64,000 nt of DNA, from positions 1 to 64,000 of the forward strand of contig WGNX01000006.1 of NCBI GenBank assembly GCA_016124335.1. Reading direction: 5' to 3'. Below, in pieces: positions 8,195 through 16,877 of this stretch. Both the position numbers and the translations under genes were made by a program. This stretch comes from Alphaproteobacteria bacterium. GTDB lineage: Bacteria; Pseudomonadota; Alphaproteobacteria; CACIAM-22H2. The number at the start of each line of letters is the position of its first letter. Within the stretch, counting starts at the first letter, position 1. The notes under the pieces were generated by a model. It saw only the letters and a list, made by a program, of their open reading frames with translations, was not told the DNA's origin and did not search any database.

Positions 8195-10720
8195 TTGGCT
8201 GCCCACCGACGGAGCACGCCGAACGACATGAACGCCGCCATTGCCCGAGGCGTAAAGGCGCCCCGATACGGCGCTGCAGCAAGCATCATCATCCCCGCGG
8301 TGGTGCTGGCCGTCGGTCTTGCGCTTGCGTTCTTCACCGCCCGATTTCTGGCGGACGATGCGGCACAGGAGGCACACGAGCGGCTCGACCGGCTCGCCAA
8401 CCGCGTTCGCACCACGATCGAACAGCGGCTGGTTTTCCCGCTCTACGGCCTGCGCGGCCTCAACGCGGCCTTTGCCGCGCGCGGCGACCTGACGCGCGCG
8501 GAATTCCGTGCGGTGATCGCCGCGCGCGACCTGCCACGCGAATTCCCGGGCGTACGCGGTTTCGGCTATGCCGAGCATGTCACATGGGCCGAGGCAGCCG
8601 ATTTCGTCGCCGCGACCCGGCGCGACGGCGCCCCGGAATTCGAGCTGCGCACGAAGCTCGGGGCCGACGAGATGTTCATCGTCAAATACGCCGAGCCGGC
8701 CGAAACGAACAATGGGGTGATCGGCTTCGACGAGGCATCCGATCCGGTCCGCCGGGCCGCCATCGACGCGGCGGTCGAGACCGGCGCGCCTTCGCTTTCG
8801 GGCACAGTCACGCTGTTGCAGGACGGCGGCGACCGCAAAGGCCTGCTGCTGATCATGCCGCTCTATGACGGCGGCATCGTTCCGGTGCCGGCGGCGCGCC
8901 GCGCGGCCGTGCGCGGCTTCGTCTACGCCCCGATGATCCTCGACGAGCTGCTCGGCGATGTCGCGGGCATCACCGACGATCTTGTCGAATTCGATCTCTA
9001 TGACGGGCTGCCCGACGGCGCGCTGCTTCCCTTCTACAGCTACCGCACCACGGATTCCTCGGTCCCCGTCGCGGCCATGCCGAAGATCGACGGGTCGGTC
9101 TATTTCCTGCCCACGGTCGTTGCCGGCCGGCTGATCGTGATGCGCGCCTGGGGTTCGCCGCGCTGGACGGCAGGCCTCGATCGAACCTTGCCGCCGCTCG
9201 TCTTCGGCGGCATCGCGGCCATTTCGCTGGCGCTGGCCTTCGTCCTGTGGGTGCTCGCGACCGGCCGCGCACGCGCGATGGCGCTTGCACACGGCATGAC
9301 CGCCGAACTCGACCGGCTTGCCAAGGTCGTCGAACGCACGACCAACGGGGTGGTCATTGCCGGGCCCGATCGCCGGATCGTGTGGGTGAATGACGGTTTC
9401 ACGCGGCTCACGGGCTATTCGTTCGAGGAGGCGTTGGGCCGCAAGCCGCGCGAACTGGTGCAGTTCGAGGGCACGTCGACCGATCTCGACGAGGAGATGC
9501 GCGCCTGTCTTGCCGAACGGCGCCCCTTCCGGGGCGAGATCCGCAACCGTGCCAAGGACGGGCGGCTCTACTGGGTCGATCTCGAGATCCGCCCGACGAC
9601 GGACGCGGCGGGCGCGTTCTCGGGCTTCATGGCCATCCAGTCCGACATCACCCAACGCAAGGAGGCCTTCGAACGGCTGGCGGAAAGCGAGGCGGAACTC
9701 CGGCGCGCGCTTTCCGACGTCGAGGAGGAGCGCAGCCGCGTCGAGCAGCAGGCGATGGAGCTTGCCGCATTGGCCGAGCAGCTCTCCGGCGAGAAACAGA
9801 AATCGGTCGAAGCGCTCGAACTGTTGCGCGAAGCCATCGAATCGATGGAAGACGCATTCTGCCTGTTCGATCCGGACGGGCGCGTCGTCATGTTCAACGC
9901 GAAATACCTCGATCCCTACGGCCGCATGGCCGACCTGATCGCGCCGGGCGTGAGCTTCGAGTTCATCCTGCGGCTGGGCATCGAGATCGGGCTCTACCCC
10001 GAGGCGGAAAGCCGGATCGACGAATATGTGCGCGACCGCGTCGGGCGCTTCGGCGAAAATTCTCCGGCACGCGAGGCGCATTCGCCCGACGGGCGCTGGT
10101 ACCGGATCACGCGCCTGCGCACGCCCAGCGGCCACACGATCACCTCGCGCGTCGACATCACGGAACTGAAGGAAAAGGAAGCGGCACTCGCCAAGCTGAA
10201 TGTGGAACTCGAGCGGCTTGCGACGACCGATCCGCTGACGGGCGTGGCCAACCGCCGCTCGTTCGTCGCGCGTGGCTACGACGAGCTGGCGCGCGTGCAT
10301 CGCGACTACGAGAAATGCACGCTGCTTGCCCTCGACATCGACCATTTCAAGCGCGTCAACGACACCTACGGCCATGCGGCGGGCGACCGCGTGCTTGTCG
10401 AATTCGCGCACCGCGTAAGCGCTTGCCTGCGGCAGACCGATATCCTCGGCCGGCTGGGTGGTGAGGAATTCTCGATCCTGGCGCCGGGCATCACGGCCGG
10501 CGAGGCGCAGAACCTGGCCGAGCGCGTGCGCGTGGCCGTGCGCGCGAGCCCGATCACCGTCGACGGAACCCCGATCGACGTCACGGTCTCGATCGGCATT
10601 TCCCAGATGCGCGCGAGCGACAGCGATGTCTCTTCCGTCCAGCGCCGTGCCGACGACGCGCTCTATCAGGCCAAGCACCAGGGCCGCGACCGGTTCGTCC
10701 TGGCCGAAGCGGCGGAGTAG
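8195..10720 (+). CDS. CHASE-PAS-PAS-GGDEF diguanylate cyclase
   Basis: Membrane-bound c-di-GMP synthase of about 841 residues. It has an N-terminal membrane helix (about 28-48), a periplasmic CHASE domain (about 75-300, with VRGFGYAEHV), a second helix (about 330-350), a PAS/PAC unit (about 375-495), a coiled linker, a second PAS-like segment (about 545-650), and GGDEF (about 675-840). The active-site loop is GGEEF (755-759), preceded five residues earlier by the inhibitory-site RQTD, so product inhibition is expected. The TTG at 8195 has GGGGAGCAGG just upstream; the ATG at 8228 is the alternative start. The sensed signal is unknown. Confidence 0.92.
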   Translation: MAAHRRSTPNDMNAAIARGVKAPRYGAAASIIIPAVVLAVGLALAFFTARFLADDAAQEAHERLDRLANRVRTTIEQRLVFPLYGLRGLNAAFAARGDLTRAEFRAVIAARDLPREFPGVRGFGYAEHVTWAEAADFVAATRRDGAPEFELRTKLGADEMFIVKYAEPAETNNGVIGFDEASDPVRRAAIDAAVETGAPSLSGTVTLLQDGGDRKGLLLIMPLYDGGIVPVPAARRAAVRGFVYAPMILDELLGDVAGITDDLVEFDLYDGLPDGALLPFYSYRTTDSSVPVAAMPKIDGSVYFLPTVVAGRLIVMRAWGSPRWTAGLDRTLPPLVFGGIAAISLALAFVLWVLATGRARAMALAHGMTAELDRLAKVVERTTNGVVIAGPDRRIVWVNDGFTRLTGYSFEEALGRKPRELVQFEGTSTDLDEEMRACLAERRPFRGEIRNRAKDGRLYWVDLEIRPTTDAAGAFSGFMAIQSDITQRKEAFERLAESEAELRRALSDVEEERSRVEQQAMELAALAEQLSGEKQKSVEALELLREAIESMEDAFCLFDPDGRVVMFNAKYLDPYGRMADLIAPGVSFEFILRLGIEIGLYPEAESRIDEYVRDRVGRFGENSPAREAHSPDGRWYRITRLRTPSGHTITSRVDITELKEKEAALAKLNVELERLATTDPLTGVANRRSFVARGYDELARVHRDYEKCTLLALDIDHFKRVNDTYGHAAGDRVLVEFAHRVSACLRQTDILGRLGGEEFSILAPGITAGEAQNLAERVRVAVRASPITVDGTPIDVTVSIGISQMRASDSDVSSVQRRADDALYQAKHQGRDRFVLAEAAE

Positions 10721-10731
10721 GGGCGGGCCGC

Positions 10732-11361
10732 CTAGCGCCGGTCGAAGGCGAGGCGCAGTGCCAGGCCCGCGAAAACGCCGCCGAGCAGCCGGTTCTGCCA
10801 GCGCACGAAGCCCGGCCGGCGCGCGAGGAACGCGCCGAAACGCCCCGCCGCGAAGATGATAGCGCCGTTGACGAACAGGCCCACGACGTTGAGCACGGTG
10901 GCGAAGATCATTGCCTGCGCCAGTGCCGTCTGCGGATCAGGGATCATGAACTGCGGGAAGAGGGCGATGAAGAACAGCGCCACCTTCGGATTGAAGATGT
11001 TGGTGAGGAGGCCCTGCCGGAACACGGTTCCCAGCGCCGCGCGGGGGGCGTCGGGCGAGGGCGGATGGAAGCCGCCGCTGCCGCGCCAGGCCGCCAGCGC
11101 GAGCCACAGCAGATAGGCAGCACCCGCGATGCGCACGATCTCGAACGTCACGGGGGCCAGCAGCAGCACGCCGCTCAGCGACAGGCCCGCGACGAGCGCA
11201 TGGAAATAGCAGCCGAGAAAGACACCCATCAGTGTGGCGAAGCCCGCCGCCGGCCCCTGCGCCAGACTGCGCGTCATCAGCAGCAGCATGTCGGGCCCCG
11301 GCGTGATGATCAGCGCGAAGGCCATCACGGCGAAGGTGGTGAGGGTCGCGGCGTCAAGCAC
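10732..11361 (-). CDS. LysE/RhtB family amino-acid exporter
   Basis: A 209-residue inner-membrane protein with about six helices and the family N-terminal signature IITPGPDMLLLMTRSLAQG. The segment NIFNPKVALFF and the C-terminal RWQNRLLGGVFAGLAL are also typical. Family members export amino acids such as lysine, threonine or homoserine lactone; the substrate here is unassigned. The GTG at 11361 is chosen for its GGAG ribosome site 8 bases upstream and because it gives the standard family length. Convergent with the diguanylate cyclase. Confidence 0.88.
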   Translation of the reverse strand: MLDAATLTTFAVMAFALIITPGPDMLLLMTRSLAQGPAAGFATLMGVFLGCYFHALVAGLSLSGVLLLAPVTFEIVRIAGAAYLLWLALAAWRGSGGFHPPSPDAPRAALGTVFRQGLLTNIFNPKVALFFIALFPQFMIPDPQTALAQAMIFATVLNVVGLFVNGAIIFAAGRFGAFLARRPGFVRWQNRLLGGVFAGLALRLAFDRR

Positions 11362-11458
11362 GGGCAGGGCTCCGGTCCGGGTGCGGTGCCCGAACATCGG
11401 CGGTGCTGGCTGCGGGCGTCAATCGTCGCCCGCTTCGCGGGCGAGGCTTTTCGCGCGA

Positions 11459-11530
11459 GACCCCCGGGTCAAGCCCGGGGGTGACGAGCCAAGAACCGCC
11501 GTCATGCCCGGGCTTGACCCGGGCATCTTG
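11459..11530. repeat. Palindromic intergenic repeat, copy 2
   Basis: CCCCCGGGTCAAGCCCGGGG followed after about 20 bases by GCCCGGGCTTGACCCGGGC, each palindrome flanked by GTGAC or GTCAT. These are the same two units as at 6964-7056 in a different relative arrangement. It lies between the divergent LysE gene and the HTH-mtnP operon, just upstream of that operon's promoter. Confidence 0.75.
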
Positions 11531-11544
11531 CACACCCGCAGAGG

Positions 11545-11573
11545 TTGACTCTTTCTCCGTTCATTTATAGGAT
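11545..11573 (+). promoter_or_regulatory. Sigma70-type promoter of the HTH-mtnP-aldolase operon
   Basis: TTGACT (11545-11550) and TAGGAT (11568-11573) are separated by 17 bases in an otherwise GC-rich region. A strong ribosome site (AAAAGGAG) follows, ahead of the ATG at 11603. Confidence 0.65.
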
Positions 11574-11602
11574 ATTTATCCAGGCAAAAGGAGAAAAATA
11601 TT

Positions 11603-12223
11603 ATGATCCAAGAAAATTTACCGCAACCGCGTGGCCACAAACCCCGGATCGACTGGCGTTATGCGGCGATGCTGCTGGCCGAGGGGCGCTCGACCGTCGA
11701 TGTCGCGACGATCCTAGGCTGCTCGCGCCAGCATGTCTGGCGGATGCTGCGCAGATCGAACGCGTTGCGTGCGCGCACGAGCGAGCTGCGCCGGCGCAAG
11801 GCGGCCGAGATGTCGGCGCGGCTGGAAGGGCTTGCCGATCAGGCCGTCGAGGTCATCCATCAGGCGATCGCCGATGGCGACAAGCGCATGGCGTGCTGGC
11901 TTGCGATGCGTCTGCGCCTGTTCGATGCGCCTGCCGCCGAGGAGGTGGCCCTGCATGATTCGGCCGGTGCCGAGCAGCTCGAAAGCGAGGACATCCTCGA
12001 CGGCGAGCCGGCACCCGTCGAGGTCGCGCGGGCGCGCGCGCATATCGCCGCGACCGACGCCGAGGCGACGCGCGCGGAAGATGCGATTCCGGTTACCAGC
12101 CTTTCCGATCAAGGGGATAAACAGGCGACGGTAACCCGTCGGAACGCATTGTCGGCGCTCCATTACGCGGCTACAAAGTCGCGCGCCCAACCGATCCCAC
12201 CCGGAGTCTTTGCCGATGACTGA
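11603..12223 (+). CDS. Helix-turn-helix protein of unknown function, first gene of the mtnP operon
   Basis: A 206-residue soluble protein. Residues about 18-55 look like a helix-turn-helix of the homeodomain/resolvase kind (AAMLLAEGRSTVDVATILGC then SRQHVWRMLRR). A basic stretch and an alpha-helical middle follow (LADQAVEVIHQAIADGDKRM). The last 90 residues are acidic and low in complexity. It has an excellent AAAAGGAG ribosome site. Its 3' end overlaps mtnP by 8 bases, so it is co-translated. It could be the operon's own regulator, but nothing in the sequence shows the target. Terminase small subunit-like or transposon-derived origin is also possible for such HTH proteins. Confidence 0.7.
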   Translation: MIQENLPQPRGHKPRIDWRYAAMLLAEGRSTVDVATILGCSRQHVWRMLRRSNALRARTSELRRRKAAEMSARLEGLADQAVEVIHQAIADGDKRMACWLAMRLRLFDAPAAEEVALHDSAGAEQLESEDILDGEPAPVEVARARAHIAATDAEATRAEDAIPVTSLSDQGDKQATVTRRNALSALHYAATKSRAQPIPPGVFADD

Positions 12224-13106
12224 ACATGCCCCCGGAACACCGCCCAAGCTTGGCATCATCGGCGGCTCGGGCGTCTACGACATTCCGGGCCTCGCCGACG
12301 TGCGCTGGCAGAAGGTCGAAACGCCGTGGGGCCAGCCTTCGGACGAACTGATGTTCGGCATGCTCGACGGGCAGGAAATCGTGTTCCTGCCGCGCCACGG
12401 CCGCGGCCACAGGATCTCGCCCACCGGCCTCAATTTCCGCGCCAACATCGATGCGCTCAAGCGCGTGGGCGTGACCGAGATCGTCTCGGTTTCCGCCGTC
12501 GGCTCGCTGAAGGCCGAACTGCCGCCGGGCCATTTCGTGATCGTCGACCAGTTCATCGACCGCACCTTCGCGCGCGAGAAAAGCTTCTTCGGCACGGGCT
12601 GCGTGGCGCATGTGTCGATGGCCCATCCGGTGTGTTCGCGCCTGGGCGACCATCTGGAGGCGGCGGCCAAATCCATCGGCGTGCCGCATGCGCGCGGCGG
12701 CACCTACATGGTGATGGAGGGGCCGCAGTTTTCCTCCAGGGCCGAAAGCGAGCTTTACCGCCAGTGGGGCTGCTCGGTCATCGGCATGACGAACATGCCC
12801 GAGGCCAAGCTCGCCCGCGAGGCGGAGCTTTGCTACGCCACGGTCGCGATGGTGACCGACTATGATTGCTGGCATCCCGACCACGACCACGTGACGGTCG
12901 ATGCCGTCATCAAGGTGCTGCTGGCGAATGCCGACAAGGCGCGTGCGCTGGTGAAGGCCGTGGCCCCGCGTCTTGTGGACCGCGACCGTTCGTGCCACGC
13001 GGGCTGCCACACCGCCCTTGAATCGGCCCTCATCACGGCACCCGCCGCGCGCGACCGGGGCCTTGTCGCGAAACTCCAGTCCGTTGCCGGGCGTGTGCTG
13101 AAATGA
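12216..13106 (+). CDS. mtnP: S-methyl-5'-thioadenosine phosphorylase
   Basis: Cytosolic phosphorolysis of methylthioadenosine to adenine and 5-methylthioribose-1-phosphate. The 296-residue product shows the PNP/MTAP family II pattern: N-terminal LGIIGGSGVYDIPG (phosphate loop), PRHGRGHRISPTGLNFRANI, FIDRTFARE, GGTYMVMEGPQFSSRAES, then MTNMPEAKLAREAELCYATVAMVTDYDCW. The ATG at 12216 has GGAG upstream; a TTG 6 bases earlier is less likely. Its stop overlaps the start of the aldolase/dehydrogenase gene (ATGA). Confidence 0.95.
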   Translation: MTEHAPGTPPKLGIIGGSGVYDIPGLADVRWQKVETPWGQPSDELMFGMLDGQEIVFLPRHGRGHRISPTGLNFRANIDALKRVGVTEIVSVSAVGSLKAELPPGHFVIVDQFIDRTFAREKSFFGTGCVAHVSMAHPVCSRLGDHLEAAAKSIGVPHARGGTYMVMEGPQFSSRAESELYRQWGCSVIGMTNMPEAKLAREAELCYATVAMVTDYDCWHPDHDHVTVDAVIKVLLANADKARALVKAVAPRLVDRDRSCHAGCHTALESALITAPAARDRGLVAKLQSVAGRVLK

Positions 13107-15151
13107 AGAATCTCTGGACCGACGCCGACGCGAAGGCCGCCGTCGCGAAATACGCCGCGCAGGGCTGCAACGAAGACCTGGCGCTGCGCACCTATACCTG
13201 CCGCCTGCTGGGCGGCGTGGCCGAGCTGGTGCTGCATGGCGGCGGCAACGTCTCGGTCAAGACGCGCATGAAGGATACGCTCGGCGAGGACGTGGACGTG
13301 CTGTGCGTCAAGGGCTCGGGCTGGGACATGGGTTCGATCGAGCCGCCGGGCCTGCCGGCCGTGCGGCTGGAACCGCTGCGCAAGCTCACGAAACTGAACG
13401 CGCTGTCCGACGAGGACATGGTCAATTTCCAGCGCCTGAACCTGCTCGATGCCTCGGCGCCCAATCCGTCGGTCGAAACGCTGTTCCACGCCTTCCTGCC
13501 GGCGAAGTTCGTCGACCACACGCATGCCAACGCGGTGCTGTCGGTTTCCGACCACGCCAACGGCATGGACCTGCTGCGCGAGGTCTATGGCGATCTTGCC
13601 CCGGTCGTCGATTACGTGATGCCGGGCTTCGATCTTGCCAAGAAGGCGGGCGAGGTGGCGGCGGCGCACCCCAAGGCGGTGGGGCTCGTGCTGCACAAGC
13701 ACGGCATCTTCTCGTGGGGGGCGAGTGCCAGGGAAAGCTACGACCGGATGATCGAACTGGTCGGCCTTGCCGAAGCGCGCATCGCCAAGGCCGGGCGCAA
13801 GGTCTTCGCATCCGTGGCGCTGCCCGCGAAGCTTGCCACGGCGGCCGACGTGGCACCACTGGTGCGCGGCGCGCTGGCGCTGCCGGGCGAGGAGGGCAGC
13901 TTCCGCCGCTTCGTGATGGAGCTGCGCAATTCGCCGTCGGTGATGAATTTCGTCAACGGCAAGGATGCCGCGCGCTATGCGCGTTCGGGCGTCATCACGC
14001 CCGACCACGTGATCCGCACCAAGGGCAAGCCGATGCTGGTGGCCGCCCCCAAGGCCGACGATCTGGCGGGCTTCGCGCAAGTCCTGAAGGATGCGCGCCA
14101 GGCCTACGATGCCGAATACCGCGTCTATTTCGAGCGGCACAACACGCGCGTGGGCAGGATGAAGCGCATCCTCGACACCAGCCCGCGCGTGGTGCTCGTG
14201 CCCGGCATCGGCGCGTTCTGCGCCGGCATCACGGCCAAGGATGCGCGCATCGCGGGCGACCTCGTGGAAAACGCGGCGGCCGCGATCGCCGATGCCGAGG
14301 CGATGGGCACGTTCGAGAGCGTGTCGGAAGCCGACCTGTTCGACGTGGAATACTGGTCGCTCGAGCAGGCCAAGCTCGGCAAGGCGGCCGAAAAGCGCCT
14401 CCAGCGCCATGTGGTGCTGGTCACCGGCGGCGGCTCGGGCATCGGGGCGGCGAGTGTGGCCGCCTTCGCGGCCGAGGGCTGCGAAGTGGTCGTGCTCGAC
14501 CGCGACGGCGATTCGGCGCAGGCGGTGGCGAAGAAATTCGGCGGGCTCGGCCTTGCGTGCGACGTGACGAAGGCGGGCGACGTGCGCGCGGCGTTCGAGG
14601 CGGCGGCGTCGCGCTTCGGCGGGGTCGATATCGTCGTGTCGAACGCCGGTGCGGCATGGCAGGGCAAGATCGGCGAGGTCGACGACAGGCTGCTGCGCGA
14701 GAGCTTCGAGCTCAATTTCTTCGCCCACCAGAACGTCGCGCAGGCCGCCGTGCGCGTGATGAAGGCGCAGGGCACGGGCGGCTGCCTGCTGTTCAACGTG
14801 TCCAAGCAGGCGGTCAATCCCGGCCCGGATTTCGGGCCCTACGGGCTGCCCAAGGCGACGACGCTGTTCCTGATGCGCCAGTACGCGCTCGACTACGGCG
14901 CGATCGGCATCCGGTCCAACGGCATCAATGCCGATCGTATCCGCACCGGCCTCCTGACCGACCGGATGATCGCCAGCCGTTCCAAGGCGCGCGGGCTGTC
15001 GGAGCGCGAATACATGGGCGGCAACCTGCTGGGCCGCGAGGTGACCGCCGGCGACGTGGCGCAGGGCTTCGTGTCGCTGGCGCTGGCGCGCGCCACGACC
15101 GGCGCGATCCTGACCGTCGACGGCGGCAACATCGCCGCCGCCCTGCGATGA
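13103..15151 (+). CDS. Bifunctional class II aldolase / short-chain dehydrogenase
   Basis: A 682-residue fusion. Residues about 15-280 form a class II (zinc) aldolase domain with GGGNVSVK (47-54), metal-binding His139 and His141 in DHTHANAV, and His200 in LHKHGIFSWG. From about 435 an SDR domain follows, with TGGGSGIG (441-448), SNAGA, and the catalytic triad Ser567, Tyr580, Lys584. The architecture is that of RhaD-like aldolase/dehydrogenase fusions known from rhamnulose-1-phosphate breakdown. Here it is coupled to mtnP (ATGA overlap), so 5-methylthioribulose-1-phosphate is a plausible substrate, giving DHAP and methylthioacetaldehyde that the SDR half could reduce or oxidise. That assignment is inference. 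No mtnA is present here. Confidence 0.9.
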   Translation: MKNLWTDADAKAAVAKYAAQGCNEDLALRTYTCRLLGGVAELVLHGGGNVSVKTRMKDTLGEDVDVLCVKGSGWDMGSIEPPGLPAVRLEPLRKLTKLNALSDEDMVNFQRLNLLDASAPNPSVETLFHAFLPAKFVDHTHANAVLSVSDHANGMDLLREVYGDLAPVVDYVMPGFDLAKKAGEVAAAHPKAVGLVLHKHGIFSWGASARESYDRMIELVGLAEARIAKAGRKVFASVALPAKLATAADVAPLVRGALALPGEEGSFRRFVMELRNSPSVMNFVNGKDAARYARSGVITPDHVIRTKGKPMLVAAPKADDLAGFAQVLKDARQAYDAEYRVYFERHNTRVGRMKRILDTSPRVVLVPGIGAFCAGITAKDARIAGDLVENAAAAIADAEAMGTFESVSEADLFDVEYWSLEQAKLGKAAEKRLQRHVVLVTGGGSGIGAASVAAFAAEGCEVVVLDRDGDSAQAVAKKFGGLGLACDVTKAGDVRAAFEAAASRFGGVDIVVSNAGAAWQGKIGEVDDRLLRESFELNFFAHQNVAQAAVRVMKAQGTGGCLLFNVSKQAVNPGPDFGPYGLPKATTLFLMRQYALDYGAIGIRSNGINADRIRTGLLTDRMIASRSKARGLSEREYMGGNLLGREVTAGDVAQGFVSLALARATTGAILTVDGGNIAAALR

Positions 15152-16002
15152 TCGGGCCCGTCGACGGCATCGACCACGTCATCGTCGGCACGGGCGACCT
15201 CGAGGGCGCGCGCGCGCTGTGGTCAAGGCTCGGCTTCACGACGACCCCGCGCGGCCGCCACAAGGGCTGGGGGACGGGCAACTACTGCATCATGTTCGAG
15301 CGCGACTATGTCGAACTGCTGGGCATGGTCGATCCGGCGGGCTTCGACAACGGGCTTGCCGACATGCTGGCAAGGCAGGGTGACGGGCTGTTGGGTTTCG
15401 CGCTTGCCTGCGCGGATGCCGGGGCCGCCGCCGCGTGGCTTGGGGCGCGCGGGCAGGCGATGGCGCGCCGCGATCTGGGCCGGCTGCTGGAACTGCCGGA
15501 GGGGACGGTCGAACTCCTGTTCGCGCTGGCGATGCCCGAGACGCCGTTTCCGGGCGGGCTCAAGCCGTTCCTCACCCAGCATCTGTCGCGCGCGACCGCG
15601 TGGCGGCCGGAATGGACATCGCACGCAAATACTGTTTATGAAATCCAGAGCCTCACCTGCGTGGTCGACGACCCGCTGGCGCTGGCCGAACCGTATGAGC
15701 GCATCTTCGGGCGCGGCTCGGCCGTGCCGACCGACGATACGCTTGCCGTGCGCTGGGGCAGGGGGGCGGGGCTCGTGCTGTTCGCCAAGCCTTCCGATTT
15801 CACGTTCCTGCATCCGGCCGTGGGCCCCGACGAGCCGGTGCGCCCGGGTCTTGCCGGCATGACGCTCAAGGTCCGCTCGCTTGCCGCCTGCGCGGCGGCG
15901 CTGAAGGCAGGCGGTGCCGATTTCGACCGCGATCTGGGCGGGGCCGTGCACCTGCCGCCGGAGGCCGCGGGCGGCCTGGCGCTGGGGTTCGTGGAAGGTT
16001 AG
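15148..16002 (+). CDS. Glyoxalase-like (VOC superfamily) protein
   Basis: A 284-residue soluble protein with two VOC-type halves: DGIDHVIVGTGDLEGARALWSRLGF at the N-terminus, and a second half after about residue 165 (SLTCVVDDPLALAEPYERIFG). This fits the glyoxalase-like 3 family. Possible metal ligands are His9 and Glu in YVELLG. Its ATG overlaps the preceding stop (ATGA), so it is the last gene of the mtnP operon. A role in detoxifying or rearranging a carbonyl product of the aldolase would fit but is not shown. Confidence 0.85.
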   Translation: MIGPVDGIDHVIVGTGDLEGARALWSRLGFTTTPRGRHKGWGTGNYCIMFERDYVELLGMVDPAGFDNGLADMLARQGDGLLGFALACADAGAAAAWLGARGQAMARRDLGRLLELPEGTVELLFALAMPETPFPGGLKPFLTQHLSRATAWRPEWTSHANTVYEIQSLTCVVDDPLALAEPYERIFGRGSAVPTDDTLAVRWGRGAGLVLFAKPSDFTFLHPAVGPDEPVRPGLAGMTLKVRSLAACAAALKAGGADFDRDLGGAVHLPPEAAGGLALGFVEG

Positions 16003-16008
16003 TTCTCT

Positions 16009-16683
16009 TTACCCTGCGTGGCGGCGCAGGAATTCGCGCGTGCGCTCGCGCGCCTTGTCGGCCGAGGGCTTGTCGTACGAGCCGCGCGCGTCGCAAGCGA
16101 AGCCGTGGCCTGCCGGATAGACAAAGAGGTCGGCATCCGGCTGCAGGCGGCCGATTTTCTCGACATCCGACATCGGGATCGAGTGGTCGGTCTCGCCGAA
16201 ATGGAACAGCACCGGGCAGCGCGCCGTTTCCTCGATGTGCTGCACGATGCCGCCGCCGTAATAGCAGATCGCCGCGTTGAGGCCGGTGATGCGGGCGGCC
16301 GAAAGCCATGCGAGCGTGCCGCCCCAGCAATAGCCCACGACCGCGATCTTGATGCAGCCCGCGCGCTGCAGCGCCAGCGCCGAAGCCGCGATGTCGGCCA
16401 GTGCCGCCTGCGTATCCACCTTGGCGCGGAAGTCGCGGCCCTGCTTGATGTCGTCCTCGGTGTAGCCCAGTTCGATGCCCGGATGGACGCGGTCGAACAG
16501 CGCCGGGCAAAGCGCCAGATAACCGTCATAGCCGAAGCCCTCGGTCGTCTTGCGCATGTGCTCGTTGAGCCCGAAGATCTCCTGGACCACGACGATGCCC
16601 GCCTTCGGCTTGCCGGGCGGATCCGCGCGCCATGCCTGGAAGGTGTGTCCGTCGCTCGCCGTCAATTCGATGGGGTGGCCCAT
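16009..16683 (-). CDS. Dienelactone hydrolase family protein
   Basis: A 224-residue alpha/beta hydrolase. Visible features are IVVVQEIFGLNEHMRKTTEG near the N-terminus, the nucleophile elbow VGYCWGG (Cys in place of Ser, as in dienelactone hydrolases), the acid in FGETDHSIP, and the histidine in YPAGHGFACD. The ATG at 16683 is chosen because AGGGAG precedes it. It converges on the VOC gene with a 6-base gap. Natural substrate unknown; most chromosomal members are not in chlorocatechol pathways. Confidence 0.9.
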   Translation of the reverse strand: MGHPIELTASDGHTFQAWRADPPGKPKAGIVVVQEIFGLNEHMRKTTEGFGYDGYLALCPALFDRVHPGIELGYTEDDIKQGRDFRAKVDTQAALADIAASALALQRAGCIKIAVVGYCWGGTLAWLSAARITGLNAAICYYGGGIVQHIEETARCPVLFHFGETDHSIPMSDVEKIGRLQPDADLFVYPAGHGFACDARGSYDKPSADKARERTREFLRRHAG

Positions 16684-16877
16684 ACGTCTCCCTGCCGGTC
16701 CTGTGGGAAGGCGGCCCAACTATGCAAGCCGCCGCCCGAGTCGGGCAAGGGCTTCGGACCAAACGGAATTTTCCGGGAAATACAATTTAAGTATCACATT
16801 CATGTTGAATTTTGCGATCTGAACGTGCAAGGAACAAAACGTAATCGAAGGATGCATCCCGCAGGAGGCCGATTGCG

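Noticed and set aside
8162-10678. Long minus-strand open frame opposite the CHASE-PAS-GGDEF gene
   Set aside because: No recognisable domain and a composition typical of antisense of GC-rich coding DNA. The plus-strand product is unmistakable.
12860-14728. Long minus-strand open frame opposite the aldolase/dehydrogenase fusion
   Set aside because: The sense strand encodes complete aldolase and SDR motifs; the antisense product has none.
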